Below are positions 12,261 through 26,309 of a DNA stretch of 64,000 nucleotides, piece by piece. Position numbers and translations under genes: made by a program. The DNA is from Notolepis coatsorum (taxonomy: Eukaryota > Chordata > Actinopteri > Aulopiformes > Paralepididae). How positions within the stretch are numbered: the first letter of the stretch is position 1; each line of letters opens with the position of its first letter. Under the pieces are notes generated by a model. The model saw only the letters and a program-made list of their open reading frames with translations. It searched no databases and had not been told where the DNA came from. The stretch is from NCBI GenBank assembly GCA_963971535.1, contig OZ020589.1, forward strand, positions 86,441,796 to 86,505,795. Reading direction: 5' to 3'.

Positions 12261-13407
12261 AGGACTTATTTACTGTTTACATCATTGTCCCTGTTGTTAC
12301 TGGTTTCAAGTGGCACTATGGCATCCGAAGTGCATCGAGCATTCTTAGTGCATGTAGTAGTATTCATGTTATTAGTATTCTGTTGTCTGTTAGCCAGTTC
12401 TTTATACTATCAATGGTGGTCACTACATTACATCTATAACTGTCCTTGTTGGTCATCATTTCTACTGTTATGCACGTTAAGCTATACAGAAGGCTCACGT
12501 TATGATGCAGAAAGCTAACCTTATGATACAGAAGGCTCACGTTATGATGCAGAAATATCTGCGGTATCGTTACATGTTGGCAGCTAACGTTAGCTAGATG
12601 CTAACGTTAGCTAACTGGGCTGGATATACAAGAGCTAGTTCGCAGTCAAAGTCAAACGTTAGCAAACTAATAGTTTGGTCTACGTTTCTAATACATGCCG
12701 TCAAATATTATGTCTTTATGAATTGACCTTACCTTTGAGCAAACATAAGTGTCCTTGGTAATGGTCTTCACATTCACTTGTGACACAACATAATCCATCG
12801 TTTGTGCTTCGGGAAAGGTATGAAATATACTCCTCCATCCAGTCTTTCAGGGTACCTGGTGTCCGAATTACAGGTACCCCACGTACAGCGTTTCACCATC
12901 GGATATTAGGTAGATAATAACATATAAACTGAACTCTTACACAGTGGTTTTGATCACAGCCGTCTGGTTTGATGCAGCCCACAAATGGCTTTTCTGGTGT
13001 TGACCGAGTTTACTGCAGCGAAGTTTTTCCTGTGATATGATTGGACAAATTCTATTTTGGGGCGTGGTTTAGCGACAGGTCTATTGGCAATGGTTTCTCC
13101 TCCAATTCGATCTTCAAGTCAGCTAGTCTTTTCCTCTCTCTTCCTTGTCCAGTTCCAGTACTGTTATGTCGGTGAACAGAATCACTGTGTTAACATTCTC
13201 CTTTCATCCAATATCCTGACTGGTTTTTGATTACACACTGTAGCTCCATATTAGCAATGAGTAGGAAATGCTAGCTAGCATGAACACGGTATGACTCACC
13301 GGAATCCTCTCTTTAATCAGCTAGCAGTAGTTCTGGTTCTTCTTGTGTTTTCTTTTCCCTCTATATTTCGTTTTCTGTCCAAGTATATTTGGTTTTCTGT
13401 CCAAGTA
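12261..13407. other. Unassigned sequence
   Basis: No gene is supported. There are short internal repeats (TTATGATGCAGAA and TTATGATACAGAAGG near 12490-12550; GCTAACGTTAGCTAG near 12585). The motif TTTGGGGCGTGGTTTAGCGA with ACAGGTCTATTGG (13057-13088) is the inverted partner of the motif at 2645-2670. Confidence 0.4.
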
Positions 13408-13639
13408 TCACTTTTCTAATATTCTCCAACTGCTCCAATATTCTCTGTCTGCTCCGTTCATTGATCGTAACCAGCTAAACAGTTTCTCGCACTCGGCTCG
13501 CGAGCAGGGCTGTACCACGTCAATCACTTTTCTAATATTCTCCAACTGCTCCAATAGTCTCTGTCTGCTCCGTTGATTGCTTGTAAACAGCTAAACAGTT
13601 TCCCGCACTCGGCTCGCGAGCAGGGCTGTACCACGTCAA
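13408..13639. repeat. Two-copy tandem duplication, period 116 bp
   Basis: TCACTTTTCTAATATTCTCC begins at 13408 and at 13524. Both copies contain CGCACTCGGCTCGCGAGCAG and end GTACCACGTCAA. They differ at a few positions (for example TTCATTGATCG against TTGATTGCTTG). Confidence 0.93.
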
Positions 13640-14049
13640 TCTCAGGGAGTGTCAACAAATCACACTCTTCCAGGGAGCATCACCCAATTCACAGTCCATA
13701 ATGAATGTTTCAGCTAGACAAGAAAATAGCATAGGCTACATAGAGATGATAGCCTTTTTGATCTCTGCTTTGCTGGGTTTATCACAGTTTATTGGAAGTG
13801 TTCTCTCCGCTGGTGTATATGTCTGCTGGCTCTGTCGGGCTGGTTGGTTCAGTAGTTCTTTGAAATCTTTGGCCCATCTTCTCCACTGCTCCTCGGTTGT
13901 TGTAAGTGGGTTTCCCTGTTTGTCTTTTACCGGTTTGTCCGTCTGTTGGAACTTGCCTGCTAACTTCCTAGTGATCATATAGAGGTCTTTCAAGTTGCCG
14001 TGCCCTGCCACTGTTTCTGCTTGTTTGGCTAGGTTGTCTATGTTATCTC

Positions 14050-15102
<1,053 letters not shown>

Positions 15103-15519
15103 TGTTACTCTTCACCTCCTTATTGGCTTGGGTGTATTCTTCCTGTGCGTTTGCTTTTGCTGACCTCGTTTTGCTTGTGTTCAGTTTCTCTTTCCTCTCC
15201 TTTCTTTCTTTCAGTTTCTGGAGTGTTTCCATTGAGACCCATTCCTTGTGTTTTGTCTTCTTCTTTCCCAATATTTCTTTGCAGGTGTCCAGCCACAATG
15301 TCTTTGAGTGCTGCCATTGCGTCTCTATGTCCACATCTGTTTCTTCATCCTGTTCCTGTATTTTCTGGTACCTGTTGGTAAGGCTGATCTGAAATCGACT
15401 CTGTATTTCTTTGTTCTTACGAAGTCCGACGTCATATCTGGTTCTTGCACCGGTGGTTGTATTATCCAATTATCTCCCCTGCCCTGTCTTGAATGTTGCT
15501 AGTCTATGCCTCCCACTGG

Positions 15520-15880
15520 TCGGTTGTAGTGAGGACAGAAGCCTTGCATCACGTGTCCCCTCCGGTACACGAGGAGGCAGCCTGTCGCATCTTTTCACCG
15601 CAGCAGCTCGAACTCTCGGTGGCGAGGAGTAACGCGTGGGAGTCTCACGCTGCCCCCGCTACTTCCTGCTTCCGCCGCACCGGCGTCACCAAACCGACCT
15701 GTAGGAGTCGCTGTCCACAACGTCCAATCCCCACCCACCGGCTTTCCCACCCTCTAACACTTGCCAATTGTGTTAGTATGAACGACCGGCCAGCCGGTAG
15801 CAACGCAGAGAGCTGGGCTCGAGCCCAGCGTCTCCTGCGTTAGTGGCGAGCACCTTGCCCACTGCGCCAAGCAGCCGCCC
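15520..15880 (-). mobile_element. tRNA-derived SINE inserted in the RTE
   Basis: On the minus strand the head begins GGGCGGCTGCTTGGCGCAGT with a box A (TGGCGCAGTGGG, about 15868 down) and a box B (GGGCTCGAGCCC, 15826-15815), correctly spaced for an internal polymerase III promoter. The body (GTTGTGGACAGCGACTCCTA, CAGCGTGAGACTCCCACGCG) matches the SINE-like copy at 44190-44591. The head starts right after the RTE codons for KLRL. The 3' border is uncertain to about 30 bp. I do not recognise the family name. Confidence 0.8.
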
Positions 15881-17244
15881 TAGACGTAGTTTTATGATCG
15901 TCAGCACGAGGTGATGGTCTGATGCCACGTCTGCCCCTCTCTTGACTCGTACATCTTGCCATGACCTCCTGAACTTTCTGTTGATGCATATGTGGTTTTT
16001 CCATAACTTGATCTGGAGATCTCCATGTGGCCTTGTGGATATGTTTGTGGGGGAATATGCTGCCTCCTATTACCAGTTGGTTGAGGGAGCACAGGTCTGC
16101 AAACCTTTCTCCATTTTCATTCATCTGCCCCAATCCATGTACGCCCATGATGTCTTCATCCATGTTGTTGGCTCCTATCTTGCCGTTGAAATCACCCATG
16201 AGGATGTCTTTTTCTCTCCGTCTGTCCAGTACAGCCTGCAGTTGTTCATAGAAATCGTCTTTCTTCTCGTCTTCAGTGTCATTTGTCGGCGCGTAGCACT
16301 GAATGATGGATAGTCTGATGTTGTCCTTCTTAGTGGTGAACTTGGCGGTGATGGTTCGTGGGTTCACCAGTTCCCAACCAATGAGAGAGTGCTGTGCCTC
16401 CGGAGCCAGCATCAGGGCCATCCCTTCCATGTGTGGGGCGCCTTCTTATGACCGGAGTAGAGCACCATCTCCCCAGATGCCAATCTCAGTTGCCCTGCTT
16501 GTATCCACCTTGTCTCACACAATCCAGGAGAGAGATGTTGTAGTTCCTCATCTCCTGTGCTACCTGGACTGTCTTCCCTGGTTCGTACAGTATATCGTCC
16601 TGATGTTCCATGTGGAAATTCTGGTGGTTTTCCTGGGGGTTAGGAGGGGAGTCAGCCTTACAGCTTCCTTTCCCTTTCACTGCACGGCATCATGCACCTC
16701 CTGTGTGGGAGCCCTTCCTTTCCCAGGTCGAGTTGGTTTTGAATTATCGTAGATGCTTTAGTAACATGCTTCTTTTCCAGGTAGGGTTTTTGGCCCTATG
16801 CAAACCCATTTAACCTCTCGGGTGAGATTGGTCTAATTTGTCTCACCTCTACCCTTTGACCTGTCCAGCATGGGTGAGCCTGCCAGGTGCCCGTGCACCT
16901 GCTGGCATAGCTCTCTGGGTCACTGAGGCACTCAAGCCAGTACTGTACTTAAGTACAATTTCGAGCTACTTGTACTTTATGTGAGTATTCATTTTCACCT
17001 TATACTTTTTAACTCTTTAATTGCCAGACCCGAGATATCTCAGGTGAACTCGCCATGCGTTGGCTGCCAGACCCGAGATATCTCGGGTTTTGGTAGTTTT
17101 TTCTTTCATTAGATTTGAATATCCTATTCAATGTCACGGACCTGTATGTTGCCGTTAAAAGGCATACTGGGACCCAGAGGGTGCAGTACCGGCCAGATCC
17201 TGCCAGGTGGCAGTATCGAGAGTGCAGTAAACCCTGTTCCAGAC

Positions 17245-18646
17245 TGTTGTGAAGGATCAGATTAAACCGAATATGTATATTTATTTATATATATATATTT
17301 AATTGTATTTGTATATCGTTTGATATCCCCTGTATATTCCTTGTACAATATGCATTGAATATCCCCGTTTCTACTAAACAGCCCATAATAGTTTCATTCT
17401 ACCATTGGACGAGAACCTGGCGCCAGGTTGCCATACCCCTAGGTTCAAGTTCAATCGTGCCGCCTAACATGTCGAGGCAACCCCCGGTTCCGCGCAGTAA
17501 TATGCCGGGCGAAATACGTGTGGTACTATTTGTTCATAGCGCATATATATATGGCGCTCGTAAAGTAGAACTTCCCTTTTAGTCCAGTTCTTTACCCTCC
17601 AACAGAGTGACAGATGCAAAAGCCTCCCCACGAAGCACGTGCGGTGTAGTAAGGCCTACTTGGCCCAGAATAGGCATTGAGATATCGTGTAGATTAATAG
17701 TTGAATGGTCATAGTTTGGCACCATACCGTCGAGTTGGACGTATTCTATTAAGCTAATAATAGTCTATTTATGTATGGTGCATCGTTCGGTTCGAGTTCT
17801 ACAGTTATCAGTACCCCCATCGTTCCTGACGTTATCTGGACGCTTATCCAGGCTGGTCAGACCCCTAGTGGTGATTGCATCCGAGGAGCTCCGGGTCAAG
17901 AGCGACTGGACCTGTATATTGGATTACTCTACCCGACGACGGCGAGCCTTCCACGGCTCTTGGATTATGCTTTATGTGCTTTGATTATTCCATGGATAAA
18001 GGCCAACACTGTCGAGTGTTGGAATTACCCCCCGGAGAGGACTACAGGTGAGGCGGCGCTCTACACGTGAGGTCGCACCACGTCTCTCCGTTGTGGACCG
18101 GCAGATACCGTTCCACAGAGGGTCCAGCTGTGTTCGTCTACGGCCCAAGGTTCTGTGGGCACTGGGTCTAAGACTTTGGATTCTCCCAAGACACCGTCGG
18201 CCAGATGGGATACCGCCAGCGACTTCTCTAACCCCCCCCTCCTACTGTCTTACAACCAGCGGGACCCCCCCCCCCCCTTAGTGTATCCAGCTATAATCAT
18301 TTAAATACTATCGCTATCGTTTCCTAAATATTCCAGGTTGTATACTTACTCCCTGCGCAACCAGAGATTGGACATTCAATGTTGATTTACCTACGAATAC
18401 TCATTTGCCATAAAAGTGCATACTTAACATTTCAAATCATAAATGTAATTAAGTGAATGTTGTATACACCCTTTGCTGTATTAAATATTCGATTTGGTCC
18501 ATTTGTGTTGGTTCGTTTCATCAGGTGGGAAAGTGTTCATCATACTTATATCTTGTACTGGGTGGCCAGAAGTTAAAGTACATGAGGTAGTGGTATTAAA
18601 TATCATATCTAACAATACAGTCAGGGAATTGTACCCCTCAGCTACA
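17245..18646 (+). repeat. 5' LTR of the BEL element
   Basis: 1,402 bp, starting TGTTGTGAAGGATCAG and ending CTCAGCTACA (TG...CA). It is the near-identical partner of 24905-26309. It contains a C13 run near 18254. A solo LTR of a related family lies at 44930-46355. Confidence 0.97.
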
Positions 18647-18648
18647 AT

Positions 18649-18665
18649 TGGTCCTTCGAGCCGGA
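18649..18665 (+). promoter_or_regulatory. Primer binding site, tRNA-Tyr type
   Basis: TGGTCCTTCGAGCCGGA begins two bases after the LTR. It is complementary over 17 bases to the 3' end (with CCA) of eukaryotic tRNA-Tyr as I know it (…TCCGGCTCGAAGGA-CCA). Confidence 0.88.
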
Positions 18666-18690
18666 TGGTAACTAGTGTAATATTAATATA

Positions 18691-21600
18691 GTGTTATTAA
18701 TATCGAAATGGCCTATGATGAACACTCCACGAAACGATCCTCCTAACCTAGAACGCCCGCGGCGCAGACGACAGACACCTCAGTACTTAGAGGCTTACAC
18801 TGTCAGTCAACTACCTAGCCTTCGACAAACGGTAAACGTGGTAAAAGTAGAAAGTAAAATTATGTCTGACCTTAACGACCAGGTTTCCCCGACCACAGAG
18901 GTCTTAGTAGGTCCTAATGTAACTGACCAAGCCCACGGTGGAGACCAGGAGGGAATTGACATGCCTTTACCCCCCGCCACTACTAAAGAAGTAGTCCCCG
19001 ACACGCCCCGGGAGGAAGACAACCCTACAGAGAGAGAACTCTGCACGGAAGAAGAAGAGGAGAGCGCCGAGGAACTAGAGCTCCAGGACTCCCCAACGAG
19101 TACCCCCAGGAGCGGTTCACGCAGGAGCGGCTCACCTCCACTACCGCCTTCCCCCAGCGAAGCGGAGAGGATACTACAACAGGCGTTCCTCGTCAGCCTG
19201 ACAGCCTCTACCGAACGCGATCGGCTCCAAGCACAGACGCTTAGCGAGCGCGAACGTCTCCAAGCCCAGGTGACCAGCGAGCGCGAACACCTCCAAGCAC
19301 AGCAACGGAGCGAAGAACAGCGCACAAGTCTGGAGATGAGATGCTTCCAGATGGAAGAGAATATGGCAAGAGACCGCGCCGACGCCCAGCGCACCGCTGC
19401 CGGTGCCCAAAGAGACGCAGAGCGCGACAGACTACAAGCACAACTGATAGAGCAGCTGATAAAAAGGACAACTCCCTCTCCCTCCGCCAGGGGCTCAAGG
19501 AACTCGTCGAGACAGCAGTCAAGAGCAGCGTCACCGCAACGAGCAAGCGACCCTGAACTTGACCAACAGACCGAGTCTAGACCCCCCGCAGACCCCCTTC
19601 CCATACCGGTCCAAGCGAGACCCAGCTACAAGGAAGGAGCGGCCTACACTGCGGAGAAGCTAAATAAACGATTACAAGATCTGGAAGATTTGATAGAAGA
19701 AGAAGAGGGAGAAGAGGAGAACCAAGCCCGATGACAGCACAGTACTCCACCGGACCAGGAGGTCCCATACAGTCCAGGCTATACCCCCGCGGCGCTGCGC
19801 TACAGACCCCCGACTCTATTTACGGGTGAGCACGACGCACGACCAGCCCCGAGGAACAGTACCTGGACCAGCGGGCCATGGTACCCTGCCAGTACCGGCC
19901 CACAGCGAGGCGCAAGAGGGGACTCGCCCAGGAGGTCTCTCCCCCAACGCTCGCCGATGTATTCGCCATCCACGGCGTCATACAACGCCACGCCATCAAT
20001 CCCAGACTTCGCCTATGAGAGTCGAGCACAGTACACGGAGCTCCGGATGTGCTTAGACACAATGCTGGTGGATGTCATTGATGAACGCCACAAGTATGCA
20101 ATATTATTGAAGCACCTGAAAGTACCGCGAGCACACAATATAGCGCTAGCCTATGCTACCTCCTCGACCCCATACACAGCGGCCCTTGCAGCGCTGGATC
20201 AAAGATATGGACGTATATGGGATTACGTAATCCAGGAGATAAGGCATATTGACCGCCTACCCCCAGCCACAGACAATCGCTCACTGGACGACCTGTCAAT
20301 CAAAGTGCAGTCCCTGGTGGGGATGCTGGGAGCTCAACGGGAGAAGGGCAGGCATGAGCTGTACGCCAACTCTAACGTTGAGAGGATTTTGGAGAAGCTG
20401 CCACCCGCAAGACAGGAGCGCTTTCGGCGGCAGAGGGACTACCGAGATCCCGACGGCCCCGAGCCATCCCTCCTTGATCTGGCCGACTTCCTGGCGAGAG
20501 AGGTCAGCAGCTTACGACTGGACACCTTCGGGCGGAGCACGCCAAGCTCCAGAGAGGGACCCAGGAGAATAAGTGATGGAAGAAGATCGGTGACTGTCAT
20601 GCACCAATCAGAGTCAGTACCGAGCAGTAAGAGTCACAGCACCCCCTCGAGAAAGGAGAAGTGGAAGATAGCGTGTCCCTACTGTGAGAAAGAACACTGG
20701 CTGTCACAATGTGACTCATTCACAAAGATGAATGCAGAAGAAGTGAGCCAATGGATAAAGTCCAACCGGCGCTGTTATCGATGTGCGCGGCCCCACATGG
20801 CAGCCGAATGCCGCCTAAAGAAAAGGTGCAGCCGGTGCGATGGAGCCCATCTAGATATACTACACGATAGTAACGGAAGACGGCCTACACCTGCACCACG
20901 GAGCGGCACCAAGACAAGTGTCATGTACATTGACCCCGCCAGCAGCAACGGAGCTCAAGTGCTCTTAAAGGTAGTCCGTGTGACATTGAGCTACCAGGAT
21001 AAAGTCATGGACACTTACGCCGTCCTTGATGACGGGTCAGAGAAGACCCTTCTGCTCGCCTCCGCTGCGACTCAACTGGGACTGCGGGGGAGCAAGAACG
21101 AAATGACGATTCGGACAATAAGAAGAGATTTAAAGACGATAAAGGGCGAGAATGTCTCCTTCACTATCGCAGCCAACGGGCAGCCAGAGCGACGGTACAA
21201 GATCACAAATGCTTTCACCAGCCAAGAAATAGGACTCTCGCAGTACACCTACCCTGTCACCAAGTTGATGGATAAATATGTACACCTGCGCCAATTACCT
21301 ATCCCGCTCATAAACGGCGCTACCCCGACCCTGTTGATAGGCTCCGACCATGCAGAACTCATAGTCCCGATTGACCGGGTCCATACCGGTCCCCGAGGCT
21401 GTCCTGCAGCCGTCGAGACCCGCCTAGGATGGACATTACAAGGCCCCCTCGCTAAATCTCTCAACCGAACCGCAGCCACTAGCTGCTTCCACTCCCGAAC
21501 GACAGAAGAAGACACCACTCTCCTGCAGCACGTCGAGAGGCTATGGACCCTAGAGACAATGCCCTTTAAGAACGAAAAGAAAGACATTCGCTCTAAAGAA

Positions 21601-23241
21601 GACATTTACGCCATCCACCTACTCGAGCAGGGGACAAAGAGAGTCACAGTCGGCGGAGTGATGAGATACGCAACTCCACTCCTGAGGCGAGAGGGAATGC
21701 CCCCCTTTCACGCAAAGAAAGACGCCACGGAGCGCTATCTACTGAACACAGAGCGGCGCCTAGCCAAAGACCCCGCTCAACAGAGTGTGTACCGAGCTGA
21801 GATTGAGAAGCTAATCACAGCGGGACACGTAACAAAGATTGACATTAAAGAGGCCGATCAGACGACCGAATCATGGTACGTGCCGCATCACAAGGTCCAT
21901 CACAATGGCAAGGATCGCATTGTGTTTAACTGCAGCTACCAGATCGGATCCCAAAATCTGAATAAAGAGCTCTTGCCCGGCCCCACACTCGGCCCCTCCC
22001 TACTAGGCGTGCTACTGCGCTTCCGCCGGGACAAGGTGGCTATAAGCGGGGATATCAAAGGGATGTTCTTGCAAGTGAGACTAGTAGAGGAGGACAAGCC
22101 TCTGCTACGGTTCCTATGGAGAGAGAAGATCGGAGATGAGAACCCATCCATCTACCAGTGGGAAGTACTCCCCTTCGGAACCACATGCAGCCCGTGCTGT
22201 GCTACATTTGCACTACAGAAACACGTCACAGAGGACCCAGCAGCAGATGAAGAGGTCCAACACAGTGTGAAGAACAGTTTCTACGTAGACAACTGTCTAC
22301 AAAGCGTCTCGACTCAAGAAGAAGCCGAGGCTCTCCTAATCAAGTTACGCGCCTCCCTAATCAAAGGAGGCTTTGATCTCAGGCAGTGGGCCAGCAGTGA
22401 CCCGCACGTATTGCGCAGCCTCTCCTCCGCAGACAAGGCTGCCAGCAGCGAGACCTGGATGGCGACAATCCCAGGAGAAGCCCAAGAAATGACACTAGGA
22501 TTAGTCTGGCGCTTCAAAACAGACTCGCTCCACTATAGACACAAACCCTTGGCTCCAGAGCAAGGAAGGTCGGCGGCGATACCGACCACCAGACGGAGTG
22601 TGTACAGAACACTCGCCAGACAATATGACCCGCTGGGATGTATTCTACCTTACACCACCAGGGCAAAGATGATTGTACGAGCACTATGGGACAAGGACCA
22701 GGGCTGGGACGACCCAATACCCGCACACCTTGCCTCAACATGGAGAGAGTGGGAGACGGAACTCCGCTCACTCCCAGGTGTCAACATACGCTGCAGCTAC
22801 TTCCCATCCACAGTGAGGCCAGAGACATGCGAGATTGAGCTACACGTCTTCAGCGATGCCTCCGAAGTAGCCTACGGATCGGTTGCTTATTTGCGTGCCC
22901 AAGAGATGGGAGGAGAGATACACACTGCTTTCATACTGGCCCGCTCAAGGATAGCCCCACGTAAGCAACAATCTATCCCACGTCTAGAGCTCTGCGCAGC
23001 CCTCGCAGGAGCGCATCTAGCCACGTTAATCCAACGTGAACTCACCATTCCGGTGCATAGAACAATCTTGTGGTCAGATTCCACGACAGTACTCACATGG
23101 ATTAAGTCTGATTCATGCAGATACAAAGTCTTCGTGGGAGTCAGAGTCACCGAGATTCAGAAGAAGCAAGCTGGAGATATGTGGATACCAAACACAACCC
23201 AGCTGACGTCATCACCCGGGGAATGTCCCTGGATGACCTAA
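18691..23241 (+). pseudogene. BEL Gag-protease-RT-RNase H polyprotein, interrupted by one TGA
   Basis: One frame runs from 18691 to 23241, broken only by a TGA at 19732-19734. Before the stop are 347 codons of an acidic, helical Gag N-terminus with heptad-like RERLQAQ repeats. After it the frame is open at once; the next ATG is at 19957. Counting from that ATG: Gag core at 15-190; zinc knuckles CYRCARPHMAAEC and CSRCDGAH near 270-295; aspartic protease DDGS at 358-361; reverse transcriptase with the YVDN box at 776-779; RNase H with FSDASEVAYGS. The last catalytic-box Asp is Asn here; I believe related fish BEL copies share this but cannot check. The frame then ends at a frameshift near 23165 before integrase. 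The TGA lies inside Gag, so a disabling mutation is likelier than programmed readthrough. Confidence 0.93.
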
Positions 23242-24812
23242 CCCGTCGCAACATCTACAGTGACGGACCAGCATTCCTCCAGCTCCCGGAAGGAGATTGG
23301 CCTACGCCCACCCCGAGGGAAGCAAGTAGCGAGGAGGCTGAGAACAAGAAGCCTATGTTCTGTGGACTGAGCACTGTCGCCTCCACAGACCCGAACATAG
23401 ATGACTGCATTACCCTAGAGAGTGCGCAACAAAGGACATTCCTGCGGCACCACCCAGAGATTCAGTCCACCACTGACATGTCAGCAGCTGACTACGAAGA
23501 AGCAGAACTTCTTCTACTACAACGAGCCCAGAGAGACTCGTTCCCCGATGAGCTAGACTGTCTACAGGGAGGAAACCCTGTCCCATCAGACAGCAGACTG
23601 AATCACCTGGCACCAGAGAGTGACGCACATAATCTCATCAGAGTGGGTGGTCGCCTGCGGAGAGCCCCCGATCTACCAGATGACATTAAGCACCCGATCG
23701 TCTTGAACAGCCGACACAAGGTCACAGAGCTGATCATAAAGAAATACGACGAGGATGTGCACCACGCCGGAGCAGAGAGAGTCTTTGCGGAGATCAGACG
23801 TCGTTGTTGGATATTACAAGGGAGAGAAGCAGTACGGCGCTTCCAGCGAACCTGTCTAGACTGCCGTAAGTGGCGCGACAAGCCATTCCACTCCACAGGC
23901 ATGGACTGTTTTGGCCCGTTGTATATAAAAAGAGGAAGAGGCACCGAGAAGCGGTGGGGTATTGTATTCAAATGCATGACCACCAGAGCGATACATATCG
24001 AGCTCCTTCCGACCATGAGCACAGACTCATTCCTTATGGCCTTCCGGAGATTCATATCACGGAAAGGACAACCGTCTACATTGTTGTCTGATCACGGGAC
24101 CAACTTCAAAGGCGGAGAAAGAGAGCTGAGAGAGAGCTTCCAAGCTATGGGCCCAGAACTTAAGACCCACCTCGCTCCAGCCCAGGTTGACTTCCAGTTT
24201 AATCCCCCGAACGCACCCCACTTCGGTGGAACCTGGGAACGAGAAGTACGTTCTATAAAGACAGCCCTGTATGCCGTACTCGGAGCCCAGACTGTGGCAG
24301 AGGAAGTCCTAATGACAGTCCTCACGGAGATCGAGGGAGTATTGAACTCCAAGCCCCTCGGTTACGTCTCCAGTGATGTAGCAGATGTCGACCCAGTCAC
24401 CCCCAACACACTCCTAATGGGGCGACTGGACCCCGCGCTACCCCAGACAATGTACAGGCCCGAAGAAGCGAACGGCAGAAGAATGTGGAGGTACAGCCAA
24501 GTACTAGCTGACAAGTTTTGGAGCAGCTTCCTACTTCACTACCTACCGTCTTTACAGACCCGCCAGAAGTGGGTAAAAGAGAGAGACAATTTGACAGAAG
24601 GAACAGTCGTCATGATAGTTGACCAGTCACTCCCCAGAGCTATGTGGCCGGCTGGCCGCGTAAGCAAAGTGATCACCGGTGCCGATGGCAAGGTCCGAGC
24701 AGCTGAAGTACTCGTCCAAGGGCGCACCTACACACGGCCCGTGGCGAGGCTCATAGAACTCCCCCGACTCCCAGATACTATCGATGATGACCATGACCCT
24801 ATGACTTTGTGA
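23115..24812 (+). pseudogene. BEL integrase and C-terminal domain, out of frame with the upstream part
   Basis: This frame overlaps the end of the preceding one and takes over at about 23165, where SWRYVDTKHNPADVITRG continues the polyprotein logic. A single-base indel explains the split. The integrase zinc-binding region has HHAGAERVFAEI and CLDCRKW (HHCC). The DDE triad is visible as the Asp in MDCFGPL (about 23900), the Asp in LSDHGTNFKG (about 24089) and the Glu in FGGTWEREVRS (about 24236). A C-terminal domain with DKFWSSFLLHYLP and LPRAMWPAGRV matches the family found after integrase in BEL/Pao elements. The domain itself has no further breaks. The enzyme would insert the cDNA into the genome. 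Confidence 0.93.
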
Positions 24813-24888
24813 GTTGACTGACCTTACAGCGGACCTTGAGTGGTAGACAGTGCGGTTAATCTGTCTCTGCTTAGCTAATTAGGTGGGA

Positions 24889-24904
24889 CTAATTAGGGGG
24901 CGGC
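24889..24904 (+). promoter_or_regulatory. Polypurine tract before the 3' LTR
   Basis: The sequence TTAGGGGGCGGC lies directly before the 3' LTR start. Position and G-richness fit a plus-strand primer for BEL reverse transcription, though it is interrupted by C. Confidence 0.6.
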
Positions 24905-26309
24905 TGTTGTGAAGGATCAGATTAAACCGAATATGTATATTTATTTATATATATATATTTAATTGTATTTGTATATCGTTTGATATCCCCTGTATATTCC
25001 TTGTACAATATGCATTGAATATCCCTGTTTCTACTAAACAGCCCATAATAGTTTCATTCTACCATTGGACGAGAACCTGGCGCCAGGTTGCCATACCCCT
25101 AGGTTCAAGTTCAATCGTGCCGCCTAACATGTCGAGGCAACCCCCGGTTCCGCGCAGTAATATGCCGGGCGAAATACGTGTGGTACTATTTGTTCATAGC
25201 GCATATATATATGGCGCTCGTAAAGTAGAACTTCCCTTTTAGTCCAGTTCTTTACCCTCCAACAGAGTGACAGACGCAAAAGCCTCCCCACGAAGCACGT
25301 GCGGTGTAGTAAGGCCTACTTGGCCCAGAATAGGCATTGAGATATCGTGTAGATTAATAGTTGAATGGTCATAGTTTGGCACCATACCGTCGAGTTGGAC
25401 GTATTCTATTAAGCTAATAATAGTCTATTTATGTATGGTGCATCGTTCGGTTCGAGTTCTACAGTTATCAGTACCCCCATCGTTCCTGACGTTATCTGGA
25501 CGCTTATCCAGGCTGGTCAGACCCCTAGTGGTGATTGCATCCGAGGAGCTCCGGGTCAAGAGCGACTGGACCTGTATATTGGATTACTCTACCCGACGAC
25601 GGCAAGCCTTCCACGGCTCTTGGATTATGCTTTATGTGCTTTGATTATTCCATGGATAAAGGCCAACACTGTCGAGTGTTGGAATTACCCCCCGGAGAGA
25701 ACTACAGGTGAGGCGGCGCTCTACACGTGAGGTCGCACCACGTCTCTCCGTTGTGGACCGGCAGATACCGTTCCACAGAGGGTCCAGCTGTGTTCGTCTA
25801 CGGCCCGAGGTTCTGTGGGCACTGGGTCTAAGACTTTGGATTCTCCCAAGACACCGTCGGCCAGATGGGATACCGCCAGCGACTTCTCTAACCCCCCCCT
25901 CCTACTGTCTTACAACCAGCGGGACCCCCCCCCCCCCCCCTTAGTGTATCCAGCTATAATCATTTAAGTACTATCGCTATCGTTTCCTAAATATTCCAGG
26001 TTGTATACTTACTCCCTGCGCAACCAGAGATTGGACATTCAATGTTGATTTACCTACGAATACTCATTTGCCATAAAAGTGCATACTTAACATTTCAAAT
26101 CATAAATGTAATTAAGTGAATGTTGTATACACCCTTTGCTGTATTAAATATTCGATTTGGTCCATTTGTGTTGGTTCGTTTCATCAGGTGGGAAAGTGTT
26201 CATCATACTTATATCTTGTACTGGGTGGCCAGAAGTTAAAGTACATGAGGTAGTGGTATTAAATATCATATCTAACAATACAGTCAGGGAATTGTACCCC
26301 TCAGCTACA
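24905..26309 (+). repeat. 3' LTR of the BEL element
   Basis: 1,405 bp, with the same ends as the 5' LTR. Differences from it are six substitutions (for example ATCCCT against ATCCCC near 25023, and TTTAAGTA against TTTAAATA) and a C16 run in place of C13. Confidence 0.97.

Noticed and set aside
15815..15868. Possible functional tRNA gene
   Set aside because: Box A and box B are present, but the sequence does not fold into a full tRNA and continues into a SINE body shared with 44190-44591.
17355..18281. Short frames (75-99 codons) repeated at 17355-18281 and 25015-25944
   Set aside because: They lie in the two LTRs and are duplicated only because LTRs are identical.
18807..19604. 265-codon minus-strand frame opposite BEL gag
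   Set aside because: Shadow of the gag coding strand; the Ser/Arg-rich content mirrors the codons of gag.
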